A DNA stretch of 64,000 nucleotides from an uncultured Bacillota bacterium (GTDB taxonomy: Bacteria > Bacillota > Dehalobacteriia > UBA4068 > UBA4997): the NCBI GenBank assembly GCA_948907985.1, contig CAQWMM010000001.1, positions 1-64,000 of the forward strand, given 5' to 3'. Position numbers and translations under genes: made by a program. This document shows, piece by piece, positions 15,292-22,885 of the stretch. The notes under the pieces were generated by a model. The model saw only the letters and a list, made by a program, of their open reading frames with translations. It was not told where the DNA came from and did no database searches. Each line of letters begins with the position of its first letter. Within the stretch, counting starts at the first letter, position 1.

Positions 15292-15978
15292 ATGTCAAAA
15301 GGTTTAGTCTATATACTAACAAATCCCTGTCTTGACGGTTGGGTTAAGATTGGTATGACGGAACGCAATGATATTGAAAGGAGGTTGCAGGAGTTGAATG
15401 CTCCGGCCAATATTCCGCTGTCCTACCGCTGTTATGCGGTATATGAGGTAGATAACCCGCTTGAGGTCGAGAAAAGTATTCATAGCATTATTGACCGGGT
15501 TGATGGCTCCTTGCACGCTAGAGAGCAGCTAAATAATGGTAGAGTCAGAGAGCGGGAGTTTTTCCGTATTTCTCCAGAAACAGCTTATGGTATTTTTAAG
15601 GACATTGCCAAATTGCGGGACGACATGGAAAGCCTGAAGCTTTTTGTGCCTACTGAAAATGAGGCACAGGAGCAGGAGATTGAGGAAAGTAAACCGAAGC
15701 GTTCTAATAATAGTTTTAAGCTTTTGGGTATTTCAGTTGGTGAAGAAATAGCTTTTTTATATGACGAAAATATTAAAGCCACAGTTATAAGCGAAAAAAA
15801 TCAAGTTGAATTTGAGGGAACTTCCTATTCGGTAACTGGCTTGGCCTGTAAAATACTTACAGAACGATATGGCTGGGCAGAAAATTTACATATTAACGGT
15901 TGGCGTTATTTTACTAAAGACGGAACCACCTTAAGCGACCGTAGAGAACAAATTGAAGCAATGGCATTAAACGATTGA
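15292..15978 (+). CDS. GIY-YIG (T5orf172-type) nuclease with RAMA-like C-terminal domain
   Basis: This 228-residue protein begins with GLVYILTNPCLDGWVKIGMT and ERRLQELN, the T5orf172/Mug113 branch of GIY-YIG nucleases; the catalytic Glu is probably in LEVEKSIHSII. After a charged linker (EEIEESKPKR-like), the C-terminus (GEEIAFLYDENIKATVI, then YSVTGLACKILTERYG and NGWRYFTKDGTTLSDRR) resembles RAMA domains associated with adenine methylases and restriction. It lies 23 bp after hsdR with GGAGATGATAAT upstream, so it probably belongs to the same operon. Function as nuclease or modified-DNA reader is inferred. Confidence 0.8.
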   Translation: MSKGLVYILTNPCLDGWVKIGMTERNDIERRLQELNAPANIPLSYRCYAVYEVDNPLEVEKSIHSIIDRVDGSLHAREQLNNGRVREREFFRISPETAYGIFKDIAKLRDDMESLKLFVPTENEAQEQEIEESKPKRSNNSFKLLGISVGEEIAFLYDENIKATVISEKNQVEFEGTSYSVTGLACKILTERYGWAENLHINGWRYFTKDGTTLSDRREQIEAMALND

Positions 15979-16010
15979 TATTTTTTCAACATAGAATCAT
16001 ATTTCTAAAT

Positions 16011-16055
16011 AGACAATGTTGGCAGGGAAATCTTACTGTTTACATTGTCTTTTTT
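16011..16055 (+). terminator. Intrinsic terminator of the hsd operon
   Basis: A 9-bp stem, AGACAATGT (16011-16019) with ACATTGTCT (16042-16050), is followed directly by a T run. Confidence 0.75.
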
Positions 16056-16096
16056 GCATCAAAAAGATTTTTCAAAACTTGAGTATTCACTTACCC

Positions 16097-16276
16097 GGTA
16101 TTCGGGAGGGGGAGTAGAGGAGAAAAAACATTTTAAAAAATTTTTTCAATCTACTAGACACTGGCTCTAATTTCGGGAGAGAGTATAGAGGGAGAAAAAC
16201 TATTGTGAAAATCATTAAAAAATTTTCAGAAAAAGGTTATCCACCTGCCTAATATCCGGGAGGGGGTATAGGGAGG
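16097..16276 (+). repeat. Three iteron-like direct repeats upstream of xis/int (element A)
   Basis: Three related about 26-bp units at 16097-16122, 16168-16194 and 16251-16276 share the core TTCGGGAG(G/A)GGGTATAG followed by AGGAG. Spacing is about 70-83 bp. The same set, at the same offset before xis, is found in element B. Candidate arm-type sites for integrase or excisionase, or iterons for replication; the stretch 15979-16556 has no other credible gene. Confidence 0.65.
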
Positions 16277-16556
16277 ATATAGAGATTTTTAGATAGCTCC
16301 TCTAATGTTCTTTGAAAGCTGAATAACCGTTTCGAAGTGATACTCCTTCTTGGAGCAGGCCATGATTCTGCATAAATAAAGTAAAAAATGTGTGGGCAGA
16401 TGAGCTAGCCGGAGGAAGAAAACGCCGCTGAAATATCTACGAGGGGTAGGAACTGATTCGAGGTAGAACGGCAAAAACCTGAGCAAACAAGCTGACTTTC
16501 TGCATCGTTAATTTGGTAAATGAAAAAATGAATGAATTGAAAAGGAGTGTGACAAA

Positions 16557-16760
16557 ATGTTTGAAAAATATCCAGATGTAGTTTCCGTACCGGAGCTGTG
16601 CAAAATGCTGGGTGGTATCAGTAAAAAGCTGGCCTATAAAATGCTGGCTAATGGCGAGATATTCAGCGTCAAGGTTGGCCGCTCATATAAAATACCCAAG
16701 GTAAGCGTTATCGCCTATCTAACAGGGAATGTGCTGTCTGACAAAAATAAGACTGCTTAA
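16557..16760 (+). CDS. xis: Excisionase-type helix-turn-helix protein (copy A)
   Basis: This 67-residue MerR/excisionase-like winged HTH reads YPDVVSVPELCKMLGG, KLAYKMLANGEIFSVKVGR and SYKIPKVSVIAYL, the usual Xis/AlpA helix plus wing. It would bend DNA at the att arms to direct excision. AAAAGGAGTGTGACAAA precedes the ATG. It lies 96 bp before the integrase gene. It differs from copy B (34089) by a single residue (Val versus Ile near position 9). Confidence 0.85.
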   Translation: MFEKYPDVVSVPELCKMLGGISKKLAYKMLANGEIFSVKVGRSYKIPKVSVIAYLTGNVLSDKNKTA

Positions 16761-16856
16761 CAGGTTTTATCGCAATAAAGCTAGCTTTTCTGCGTCGGTT
16801 GTGATATGTTTTGGTTGTCAGCAGCAGGCAAATTTTAAAGATTGGAGGAAAGAACA

Positions 16857-18041
16857 TTGACAGGATGCTTGCAAATAAAAAATGACAAATTTTATGCAGT
16901 GCTAAATCTCAAGGTTGATGGTAAGCGTAAGCCCAAGTGGATACCGCTGGGTATTCCAATCAGGGGCAATAAGCGCAAAGCGGAGGCTGAACTGAACCGT
17001 CTGATTGAGGAATATGAAAAAGAGGAGGAGATAAAAGCCAATCATAGTGCGGCCGATATACTGCTGGCGGACTACTTGCAAAAATGGCTACAGATGGTGA
17101 AGCCCATAATAGCTTATTCAACATATCAGAGCTATCGCAATATGATTGACGCCCGGCTTGATAAGTATTTCCGAGAGTTGGGAGTTACTCTGGGTGAGTT
17201 AACGGCCAGTCAGATACAGGATTTTTATCAGATAATTCTGGATGAGGGCTACACCACCAACACTGTGATTCATTACCACGCAGTTTTGCGAAAAGCCTTG
17301 CAGAGTGCTGTTAAGAAAGAAATGATACCCAGAAACCCGGCAGATAGCGTGGATAAGCCTAAAAAGAACCATTATCAGGCAGCGCATTATACAGAAACAG
17401 AAATACTGGCGCTCTTCAAGGTGATTGAGGGCGATCCGCTGGAACTTCCGATTAAGATAGCGGCGTATTATGGCTTGCGGCGCAGTGAAGTGCTGGGGCT
17501 AAAATGGGAGGCTGTGAATTTTCAGGAAAAAACGCTGGCAATCAATCACAAAATCATTGAAGCCAAGGTAGACGGCAAATTTGTGCCGGTGGGTGAGGAT
17601 GTGCTGAAAACCAAGTCTAGTATTCGAACGCTGCCGTTGCTGTCGGTTATTGAGGAGTTGTTGTTGCAGGAGAAAGAAAAGCAGGAGTTTATGCAAAAGA
17701 TATTCAAGGAGGGCTACTGCAAGGATTATCGGGAATATATCTGCGTAGACCAGACGGGCAAGCTGTTCAGGCCGAATTTTGTAACGGAACACTTTGCTTA
17801 TCTGATAAAGAAATTTGGTTTGAAGAAGATACGCTTCCATGATTTGCGACATACCTGCGCCAGTCTGTTACTGGCCAATGGGGTACCGATGAAGCAGATA
17901 CAGGTATGGCTGGGACATTCCACGTTCAGCACAACGGCGGATATTTACGCCCACCTTGATATGTCGGCGCAAATTCAGACCGGCAGTGTGGCCGGAGCCT
18001 TATTTGTGCAAGAGAAAAGCCTGCCCAATGCTTTAGCATAA
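16857..18041 (+). CDS. int: Tyrosine recombinase/integrase, Tn916-type (copy A)
   Basis: About 394 residues. An N-terminal arm-binding domain (GCLQIKNDKFYAVLNL, KWIPLGIPI) is followed by a SAM-like core-binding domain (ILLADYLQKWLQMVK). The catalytic domain has YYGLRRSEVLGLKW (Arg I), HDLRHTCASLLL (His-X2-Arg), WLGHST (His/Trp) and the nucleophile in DIYAHLD. The TTG at 16857 is preferred because GGAGG (16844-16848) lies 8 bp upstream; an upstream in-frame TTG at 16842 overlaps that site. The gene ends 14 bp before the tRNA-Ser 3'-half att site, the normal position for a site-specific integrase. Confidence 0.92.
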   Translation: MTGCLQIKNDKFYAVLNLKVDGKRKPKWIPLGIPIRGNKRKAEAELNRLIEEYEKEEEIKANHSAADILLADYLQKWLQMVKPIIAYSTYQSYRNMIDARLDKYFRELGVTLGELTASQIQDFYQIILDEGYTTNTVIHYHAVLRKALQSAVKKEMIPRNPADSVDKPKKNHYQAAHYTETEILALFKVIEGDPLELPIKIAAYYGLRRSEVLGLKWEAVNFQEKTLAINHKIIEAKVDGKFVPVGEDVLKTKSSIRTLPLLSVIEELLLQEKEKQEFMQKIFKEGYCKDYREYICVDQTGKLFRPNFVTEHFAYLIKKFGLKKIRFHDLRHTCASLLLANGVPMKQIQVWLGHSTFSTTADIYAHLDMSAQIQTGSVAGALFVQEKSLPNALA

Positions 18042-18050
18042 GACAGGCTT
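18017..18050. terminator. Hairpin over the int stop codon (copy A)
   Basis: AAGCCTG (18017-18023) pairs with CAGGCTT (18044-18050). The int stop TAA (18039-18041) is in the loop. Identical in copy B at 35549-35582. Probably ends int transcription before the convergent tRNA, though the T tract is weak. Confidence 0.45.
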
Positions 18051-18055
18051 GTAAG

Positions 18056-18114
18056 TGGCGGAAGCGGTGGGATTCGAACCCACGGTACCTTTGCAGGTAC
18101 ACCTGATTTCGAGT
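18056..18114 (-). other. Attachment site: 3' half of tRNA-Ser(CGA) at the A/B junction
   Basis: The 59 bp equal the 3' part of the intact tRNA-Ser at 35588-35678, from the CCA end to the anticodon loop, and then break off exactly after CGAGT. Identity with the other copy continues leftward into int. This is the expected att half-site between element A (left) and element B (right). Confidence 0.85.
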
Positions 18115-18338
18115 TTTATGGACATAAAAGTTTATAAAGGATTATGGTGGAAGTTAGATGATGCTAAAGGCGCTCAAACCAGCGCCAGATAAGGCTTTGA
18201 GGGCTGTATAGCGCAGCAGATTTGAGTTTGCGAAAAAAACTGATTTTGCAGGTTCTCTGACAAAGTGTAGAAAATGTGTAGAAGCGTAGAACCTATGAGG
18301 ACTATAACAGACTTGAGTCCCCAAAACATAGTGTAGAA

Positions 18339-18381
18339 AAATCAGCCTGCTGCTGACATAATTTTACCAAAGGGCTGATTT
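18339..18381 (+). promoter_or_regulatory. Inverted repeat directly before the double-HTH gene
   Basis: AAATCAGCC (18339-18347) and GGCTGATTT (18373-18381) flank the leader and end 2 bp before the ATG at 18384. It could be an autoregulatory operator or an mRNA hairpin hiding the start. The 269 bp between the att site and this gene otherwise hold short TGTAGAA repeats and no gene. Confidence 0.4.
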
Positions 18382-18383
18382 TA

Positions 18384-18866
18384 ATGCAAAAGGATTACAC
18401 ATATTTACGCCGGCAATATCCGGCTGTAATAAGCAGCGAACAGTTAAGTAAGATTTGCCATATGAGCAAACGCAAAGCAAAATGGCTATTGGAAAACGGC
18501 GTTGTTCCATGCATAGATACTGGTAAAAAGACATGGCGCTTCCAAATAAGCATAGATGATGTGATTGATTATCTGGTAAAACGTGATGCTAATAGCTTAA
18601 CCGTTGCTGCACCGCCAGGGATATTTTCCAGTAAACCACATAAAAAAACGGCAGCTCCGGTTGATTTGGCGGCTTTGCGAGAGTATACACAAAGGCTGTG
18701 GCGTAATGAACCTGATGTGCTGACGGTTGAAGAGGCCAGCCGTATAAGCGGTTTTTCCAAGGATACCATATATCACTGGATACATAGGGAACGGCTAATG
18801 TCAATTCGCTATATGGGTAGGCATATTATTCCTAAAGAAGAGCTGATAAAAGCAATGTTTGGGTAG
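18384..18866 (+). CDS. Double helix-turn-helix (excisionase-like) DNA-binding protein
   Basis: 160 residues with two excisionase/MerR-like HTH-wing units. The first is ISSEQLSKICHMSKRKAKWL plus a wing (DTGKKTWRFQISIDDVIDYL), about residues 16-66. The second is LTVEEASRISGFSKDTIYHW plus RYMGRHIIPKEELI, about 112-158. A basic Pro/Ala-rich linker joins them. No Shine-Dalgarno is apparent because the start sits against the inverted repeat. As the first gene of element B it may be a transcription or recombination directionality factor; this is inference. Tandem excisionase folds in one chain are uncommon in my experience. Confidence 0.75.
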   Translation: MQKDYTYLRRQYPAVISSEQLSKICHMSKRKAKWLLENGVVPCIDTGKKTWRFQISIDDVIDYLVKRDANSLTVAAPPGIFSSKPHKKTAAPVDLAALREYTQRLWRNEPDVLTVEEASRISGFSKDTIYHWIHRERLMSIRYMGRHIIPKEELIKAMFG

Positions 18867-18928
18867 GATAAATGCCGGTATGATATTGAAAAAAAAATCA
18901 TTTCATGATAAAATTATTATGAAAGCAG

Positions 18929-19753
18929 GTGGATAATTTGTCTATGGACGATAATACTCAGCAAAGACATCTGGAGCACTTGGAGCTAATTAAAAATTTT
19001 CGGTTAATGGATGATGACTTTCTGACCAAGTGTTTTGAGGGTGAAACAAGCTGTATAGAATTGGTGCTACGGATTGTATTGGAAAAGCCTGATTTACAGG
19101 TTATGGATGTGCATACGCAGGTGTTTGTGGAAAATTTGGTGAACCGTTCCGTTCGTTTGGATATTCTGGCAACCGATAGCGTTGGTACAAAGTATAACAT
19201 AGAAATCCAGCGTTCGGATAAGGGAGCTGGCAGAAAACGAGCCAGATATAACAGCAGTATGCTGGATGCCAATTTACTGCAAAAGGGTGAAGATTTTTCT
19301 GAGTTACCGGAAACCTATGTGATTTTCATAACTGAAAATGATGTTATGGGCAAGGGCTTGCCATTGTATCCTGTGGAACGCTATATCTCGGTGACTGGTG
19401 AAAGATTTGAGGACGGAGCGCATATACTATATGTTAACGGAGCTTATCGAGGGGATTCTCCGATCGGCAGGTTAATGCATGATTTTGGTTGCGTTGATCC
19501 GTCAGATATGTATTATGATGTGTTGGCGGAAAGAGTGAAGTTTTTTAAGGAAAGCAAGGAGGGTGTTGCTGTTATGTGCAGAGCTATTGAAGATATGTGG
19601 GAGAGAGCTTTGAAAGAAGGCGAAGAAAACAGAGCTAAAAATACAGCTTTGCGTATGTTGGCGGCAGGAAAATATACTGTGGCAGAAATTTCTGATATAT
19701 CTGGTCTGTCGATTGAAGAAGTAAAGAAGTTGCAATCCGAAAAGAGTGCTTAA
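18929..19753 (+). CDS. Rpn/PD-(D/E)XK nuclease family protein (transposase-associated)
   Basis: About 274 residues from GTG 18929; ATG 18944, 11 bp after AGGTGG, is equally possible. The N-terminal half matches the PD-(D/E)XK family of recombination-promoting nuclease/putative transposase proteins: DDDFLTKCFEG, then SVRLDILATD and YNIEIQRSDKG, where D...E-x-Q forms the active site in this family. The C-terminal end ALRMLAAGKYTVAEISDISG and LSIEEVKKL is the small helical tail common in it. These nucleases nick DNA and raise RecA-independent recombination in E. coli. The 3' end is duplicated immediately downstream. Confidence 0.85.
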   Translation: MDNLSMDDNTQQRHLEHLELIKNFRLMDDDFLTKCFEGETSCIELVLRIVLEKPDLQVMDVHTQVFVENLVNRSVRLDILATDSVGTKYNIEIQRSDKGAGRKRARYNSSMLDANLLQKGEDFSELPETYVIFITENDVMGKGLPLYPVERYISVTGERFEDGAHILYVNGAYRGDSPIGRLMHDFGCVDPSDMYYDVLAERVKFFKESKEGVAVMCRAIEDMWERALKEGEENRAKNTALRMLAAGKYTVAEISDISGLSIEEVKKLQSEKSA

Positions 19754-19958
19754 CATGTGCAGAGCTATTGAAGATATGTGGAAGCGAGCCGTAAATGAAA
19801 GATTGCAAGAAGGTCTGAAAGAAGGCAGAATGGAAAGCAATAGAGCAACGGCTCGCCGTATGTTGGCTGCCGAGAAATATACTGTGGCTGAAATTTCTGA
19901 TATATCTGGCTTATCGATTGAGGAAGTCAAGAAGTTACAATCCGAAAAAAGCGCTTGA
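19746..19958 (+). pseudogene. Tandem duplication of the Rpn gene 3' end
   Basis: A 70-codon frame repeats the last part of the preceding gene: MCRAIEDMWKRAVNE, ARRMLAAEKYTVAEISD and ISGLSIEEVKKLQSEKSA. The two copies of ATGTGCAGAGCTATTG start at 19574 and 19755, an offset of 181 bp, which shifts the frame and lets copy 1 stop. It is either a relic of a slipped duplication or a separately translated C-terminal domain; Rpn proteins are known to make short C-terminal products from internal starts. Confidence 0.7.
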
Positions 19959-19991
19959 TTCTTTATAATATGAAAAAATTTCAATTAAAAA

Positions 19992-20285
19992 ATGACAGAT
20001 ATAAATAGCATTTCCAAAAAAGTTACACCTATTGCTCGAAAGTATGGTGTAACAAGAATGTCTTTGTTTGGTTCTCGTGCGAAGAATACTGCAGTAGAAA
20101 CCAGTGATTATGACTTTGTTATCTCAAGGGGTAGTATATAATCATTACTTCAATTAGCTTCATTTATTGACGAACTTGAAAGAACTTTAGGGAGTAAAGT
20201 TGATATTATTACAGATACATCAAATGATATCAGTTTTCTGGAAAGGATAAAACAAGATGCAGTAATTGTTTATGAAGCAAAATGA
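19992..20285 (+). pseudogene. MNT-type nucleotidyltransferase (antitoxin-like), broken by an in-frame TAA
   Basis: From ATG 19992 the frame reads PIARKYGVTRMSLFGSRAKN, then SDYDFVISRG, the GSx10DxD active site of minimal nucleotidyltransferases, and hits TAA at 20139-20141. The same frame continues SLLQLASFIDELERTLGSKV, DIITDTS and AVIVYEAK to TGA at 20283. One nonsense change therefore splits an otherwise normal 97-codon gene. MntA-type proteins AMPylate and silence HEPN toxins; no HEPN gene is seen next door, so this is probably a relic. Confidence 0.8.
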
Positions 20286-20402
20286 AAGAATTTGAAAGCA
20301 ATTTACTTGCTAAATTATTGGTAAATATCTGTTTTTCATTGGCAGAAAAATATATGTAATTTTCAACAATAAAAAAACACAAATTGAATAATTAAACTGA
20401 AG

Positions 20403-20441
20403 CACAAGGTTATTTGTCAGATGACAACCTTGTGTTTTTTT
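20403..20441 (+). terminator. Intrinsic terminator/attenuator just upstream of the ParB-like gene
   Basis: CACAAGGTT (20403-20411) and AACCTTGTG (20426-20434) are followed by seven T residues. The ParB-like ribosome site (AAGGAGG, about 20449-20455) starts only a few bases later, so the hairpin may act as a leader attenuator as well as a terminator. Confidence 0.6.
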
Positions 20442-20462
20442 GTTAAAAAGGAGGAAAAAAAT

Positions 20463-21428
20463 ATGAAAAATACAGGAATTGTTTATAAGAGTGAGGATAA
20501 AAAACCACAGGCAGTACCGGAGTTTGCCGAATTGCTACCGAATTTAAGTGATGAGCAGTATGATGCCTTGAAAGCAGATATACTGCAAAATGGCTGTTAT
20601 TCGCCGGTAATAGTTGATGAAAATATGCGGATTATAGACGGTCATAACCGGCAGAGGATATGTGAGGAGAATGATATTCCTTATACTATGTCGGTATTTG
20701 CTTTTGATGATGATTTGGAGGCCAAGCAGTGGATGTTGGATACCCAAAAGGGCAGACGGAATCTGGATAAGTGGGAGTTGGGTAAGATTGCTCTGAAACT
20801 GAAACCGGAGATTGAAGCCAGGGCTAAAGCCAACATGTCTGCCGGAGGCCAGATTAGTCAACAGGGGAGTACCAGATTGTCCAACCTTGATTTGGCCAGG
20901 GTGGATACTCGTCAGGAGTTGGCAGACAGCGTTGGTTTGGGACGCAGCACTATGAATAAGGTAATGCAGATAGATGAAAACGCTCCGGACACAATAAAGC
21001 AGGCCTTAGATAAAAAAGAACTGTCGGTGAACCGGGGTTATGAACTTATTAAGCAGTTGGAAAATGTGCCGGAAGCTGAGAGGGAGCAAGCAGCGGCGGA
21101 GATGCTGGAATATGAAAAAGCCAAAAAAATGTTGGCCAATAGAAATGCAGAAATTGACCGGCGGTCTAAGATCGCCAATCTTTTCAGTAAAGCATTTGAA
21201 AAGTCCATTTTGCTGGAAGCTACTGAGGAGAATGTGCGAATTTGGACTGATTGCTGTCGTATGCGAGATAATGAAATTTTCGATTGTGCCAAGGAGGCGG
21301 AGGAAATATCTGTGGCGTTTGCTCAAATTGCCAGGATAATCCGGGAGAAGATATTGCCGGAGGGTTATCGGAAGCCGGATTTTTGGTCGGAATATGAGAA
21401 TGAAGCCCTATTAGACCAAATGGGATAA
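20463..21428 (+). CDS. ParB N-terminal-domain protein
   Basis: 321 residues. The N-terminal part has the ParB/Srx fold pattern: SDEQYDALKADILQNGCYSP, IVDENMRIIDGHNRQRICEE (the GHxR box) and the DDLEAKQWMLDTQKGRRNLD segment. A HTH-like region follows (DTRQELADSVGLGRSTMNKV) with a long helical C-terminus. ATG 20463 is chosen because AAGGAGG is 8 bp upstream; an in-frame ATG at 20421 lies inside the terminator stem. Such proteins occur on mobile elements as partition proteins or nuclease/regulators; without a ParA gene nearby, true partition is doubtful. Confidence 0.75.
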   Translation: MKNTGIVYKSEDKKPQAVPEFAELLPNLSDEQYDALKADILQNGCYSPVIVDENMRIIDGHNRQRICEENDIPYTMSVFAFDDDLEAKQWMLDTQKGRRNLDKWELGKIALKLKPEIEARAKANMSAGGQISQQGSTRLSNLDLARVDTRQELADSVGLGRSTMNKVMQIDENAPDTIKQALDKKELSVNRGYELIKQLENVPEAEREQAAAEMLEYEKAKKMLANRNAEIDRRSKIANLFSKAFEKSILLEATEENVRIWTDCCRMRDNEIFDCAKEAEEISVAFAQIARIIREKILPEGYRKPDFWSEYENEALLDQMG

Positions 21429-21511
21429 AATTATAATAAACAAGCGTCGCTGTTCTCTGGTTTTTGTTGGGAGAATGGCGGCGCACTATTTTATAATAAT
21501 CAGGTAAAAAA

Positions 21512-21715
21512 CTAGAGGTTTTCGGCTTTGAATGCAGCGTAGCCCTCATAATAATAGCTGTGGTCTATGCCTTTCATATAAATTTCTCGGCTGCTTATGT
21601 CATCGGTTAAGGCTGCCTGTAAAATATGCTTGATTTCAATATCTTTAATTGGGCTGCGTTCCATAGCCAGCAGATAATCTTCTTTTATTCTCGCATAGTT
21701 AATAAGTATATAATT
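21512..21715 (-). pseudogene. Fic family protein, C-terminal remnant
   Basis: A 67-codon frame on the minus strand without a start: NYARIKEDYLLAMERSPIKD, IEIKHILQAALTDDISSREI and YMKGIDHSYYYEGY. This matches the conserved C-terminal tail of Firmicute Fic (AMPylating) proteins, but the HPFxxGNGR catalytic motif and everything before it is gone. It overlaps the end of another broken gene by 17 bp. Confidence 0.65.
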
Positions 21716-22031
21716 CTAACAGAGATTTTACTCTCTCCTGAAGTTTGTCACTAAAATCAGCCAGATCCTCTACGTTGATTACTTCGTCATATATAAGAGC
21801 GATAATGTTTTGGATAAGCAGAGATTTTCTCATTTCCAGCATAACGCCAGGACTTCTTTTGTCGAACTTTATTCTGTTGACCAGCGTTCAAAATTTCTCT
21901 GATGCTTTAGCGTCTTGGCTTAATAATTCTGTGTATTTCCGGCACAGCTTTTCCATATATTTATCCTGCCATTCAATGCTTTTGTTTCGGAAAAGCGTCC
22001 AGTCTTGTTTGGTAAAATATTCTTCCTGCAT
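21699..22031 (-). pseudogene. Small conserved protein of unknown function, interrupted by TGA
   Basis: ATG at 22031 with AAAGGA upstream on the minus strand opens a frame MQEEYFTKQDWTLFRNKSIE, WQDKYMEKLCRKYTELLSQD, ending ASEKF at TGA (21890-21888). The frame continues TLVNRIKFDKRSPGV, MLEMRKSLLIQNIIALIYDE and VINVEDLADFSDKLQE to TAA at 21699. A tryptophan fits the interrupted position (TGG to TGA). It looks like a roughly 110-residue conserved Firmicute protein of unknown role killed by one transition. Confidence 0.6.
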
Positions 22032-22053
22032 TATTTGTTCCTTTCGCTATGTT

Positions 22054-22641
22054 TTAATATTCCTCATAGGCATATTGGATTTGTTCAATCGTGCCTTTAA
22101 GAAGTATATTACAGCATTTCAAATCAAATTTTCGGTAATCCCATTCTATTTCTTTATCAAAAATATTATCGCAAACTTGGGGAAGTTTTCCGGTTTTGTC
22201 GGTTTCTTCTATTATCTCGGCCAGCTCAAAGGGCGGCCTGTCCTCAATAATTCCTCTTCCCTGCCCGGCTGTAACATATGGATAGTGATTACCTGAGCCT
22301 TTCTTCATCTCGGTTATGGTAACAAGTTTAATGGTAAATTCCCAGTCTGTGCCATAATCGTACTCCATTTCAAGAATATCGCCAACGGAAAGTTTAAGCG
22401 CCGAGAGCTTCGTTTGGATAGGGTCAATCACAGGTTCAAACTCTAAGTCATCGTCAATGACAATTTCATAGCGTTTGCCCTTAAATTGGATATTAAAAAG
22501 ATGGCTTGCTGCGGCTTCAAAAGAAGCTAAAATTGTGTAGCCTAGTTTGGCTACGCTTGATAGAGAAGAAATTTCAATATCACGCCAAATTTTATCGGGA
22601 ACTTCTTTTATTGCAACCTTGAATTTGTATACATCTGCCAT
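22054..22641 (-). CDS. Plasmid pRiA4b ORF-3-like (IS1096 TnpR-like) protein
   Basis: 195 residues, minus strand. The N-terminus YKFKVAIKEVPDKIWRDIEI, the central MEYDYGTDWEFTIKLVTITE and the C-terminal GNHYPYVTAGQGRGIIEDRP fit the pRiA4b ORF-3-like family (family pattern YDFGDxWxHxI followed by a PPEDCGG-like turn, here IEDRPPFEL). The biochemical role of this widespread mobile-element-linked family is unknown. AAAGGAATTATAAAA lies before the ATG at 22641. Its right neighbour is divergent, across an AT-rich 244-bp gap that contains nothing but promoter-like sequence. Confidence 0.8.
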   Translation of the reverse strand: MADVYKFKVAIKEVPDKIWRDIEISSLSSVAKLGYTILASFEAAASHLFNIQFKGKRYEIVIDDDLEFEPVIDPIQTKLSALKLSVGDILEMEYDYGTDWEFTIKLVTITEMKKGSGNHYPYVTAGQGRGIIEDRPPFELAEIIEETDKTGKLPQVCDNIFDKEIEWDYRKFDLKCCNILLKGTIEQIQYAYEEY

Positions 22642-22817
22642 TTTTATAATTCCTTTCGTTTGAGTTATAAATTTATAAGTTTATCTTTTAATTATATTAT
22701 AATTGTTTTTGTTTTAAAAAGCAAATGGGTATAGCTGTTATTGCACGAAAAAACAAATATTTTTGGTTATGCCGAAAAAAATATTTTTAATAATAGCTTA
22801 ATAATTTGTTGTATTTA

Positions 22818-22845
22818 TTGAAAAAAATATATAAAATGTTATACT
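22818..22845 (+). promoter_or_regulatory. Promoter for the DUF1801/GNAT genes
   Basis: TTGAAA (22818-22823), 16-bp spacer, TATACT (22840-22845), about 40 bp before the ATG at 22886. Confidence 0.45.
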
Positions 22846-22885
22846 TAATTTTAGAGATAAATTATATTAAAAGTGAGGAGTTATA

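Larger units (their letters stand above)
16080..18114 (+). repeat. Integration module direct repeat, copy A
   Basis: The iterons, xis, int, the hairpin and the tRNA-Ser 3' half are repeated at about 33620-35646. The stretch from about 16260 to 18114 is nearly identical to its partner. The two copies define the right ends of the two tandem elements. Confidence 0.9.

Noticed and set aside
16289..16486. Minus-strand frame of 65 codons repeated at about 33828-34022.
   Set aside because: It is conserved only because the whole integration module is duplicated; it has no ribosome site and overlaps the xis leader.
20463..21428. True plasmid partition locus or replication origin in element B.
   Set aside because: There is a ParB-like protein but no ParA, Rep gene or clear parS cluster; a replication role cannot be supported.
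21745..22296. Plus-strand frame of 183 codons.
   Set aside because: It is the complement of the interrupted minus-strand gene and of the pRiA4b ORF-3-like gene, with no ribosome site.
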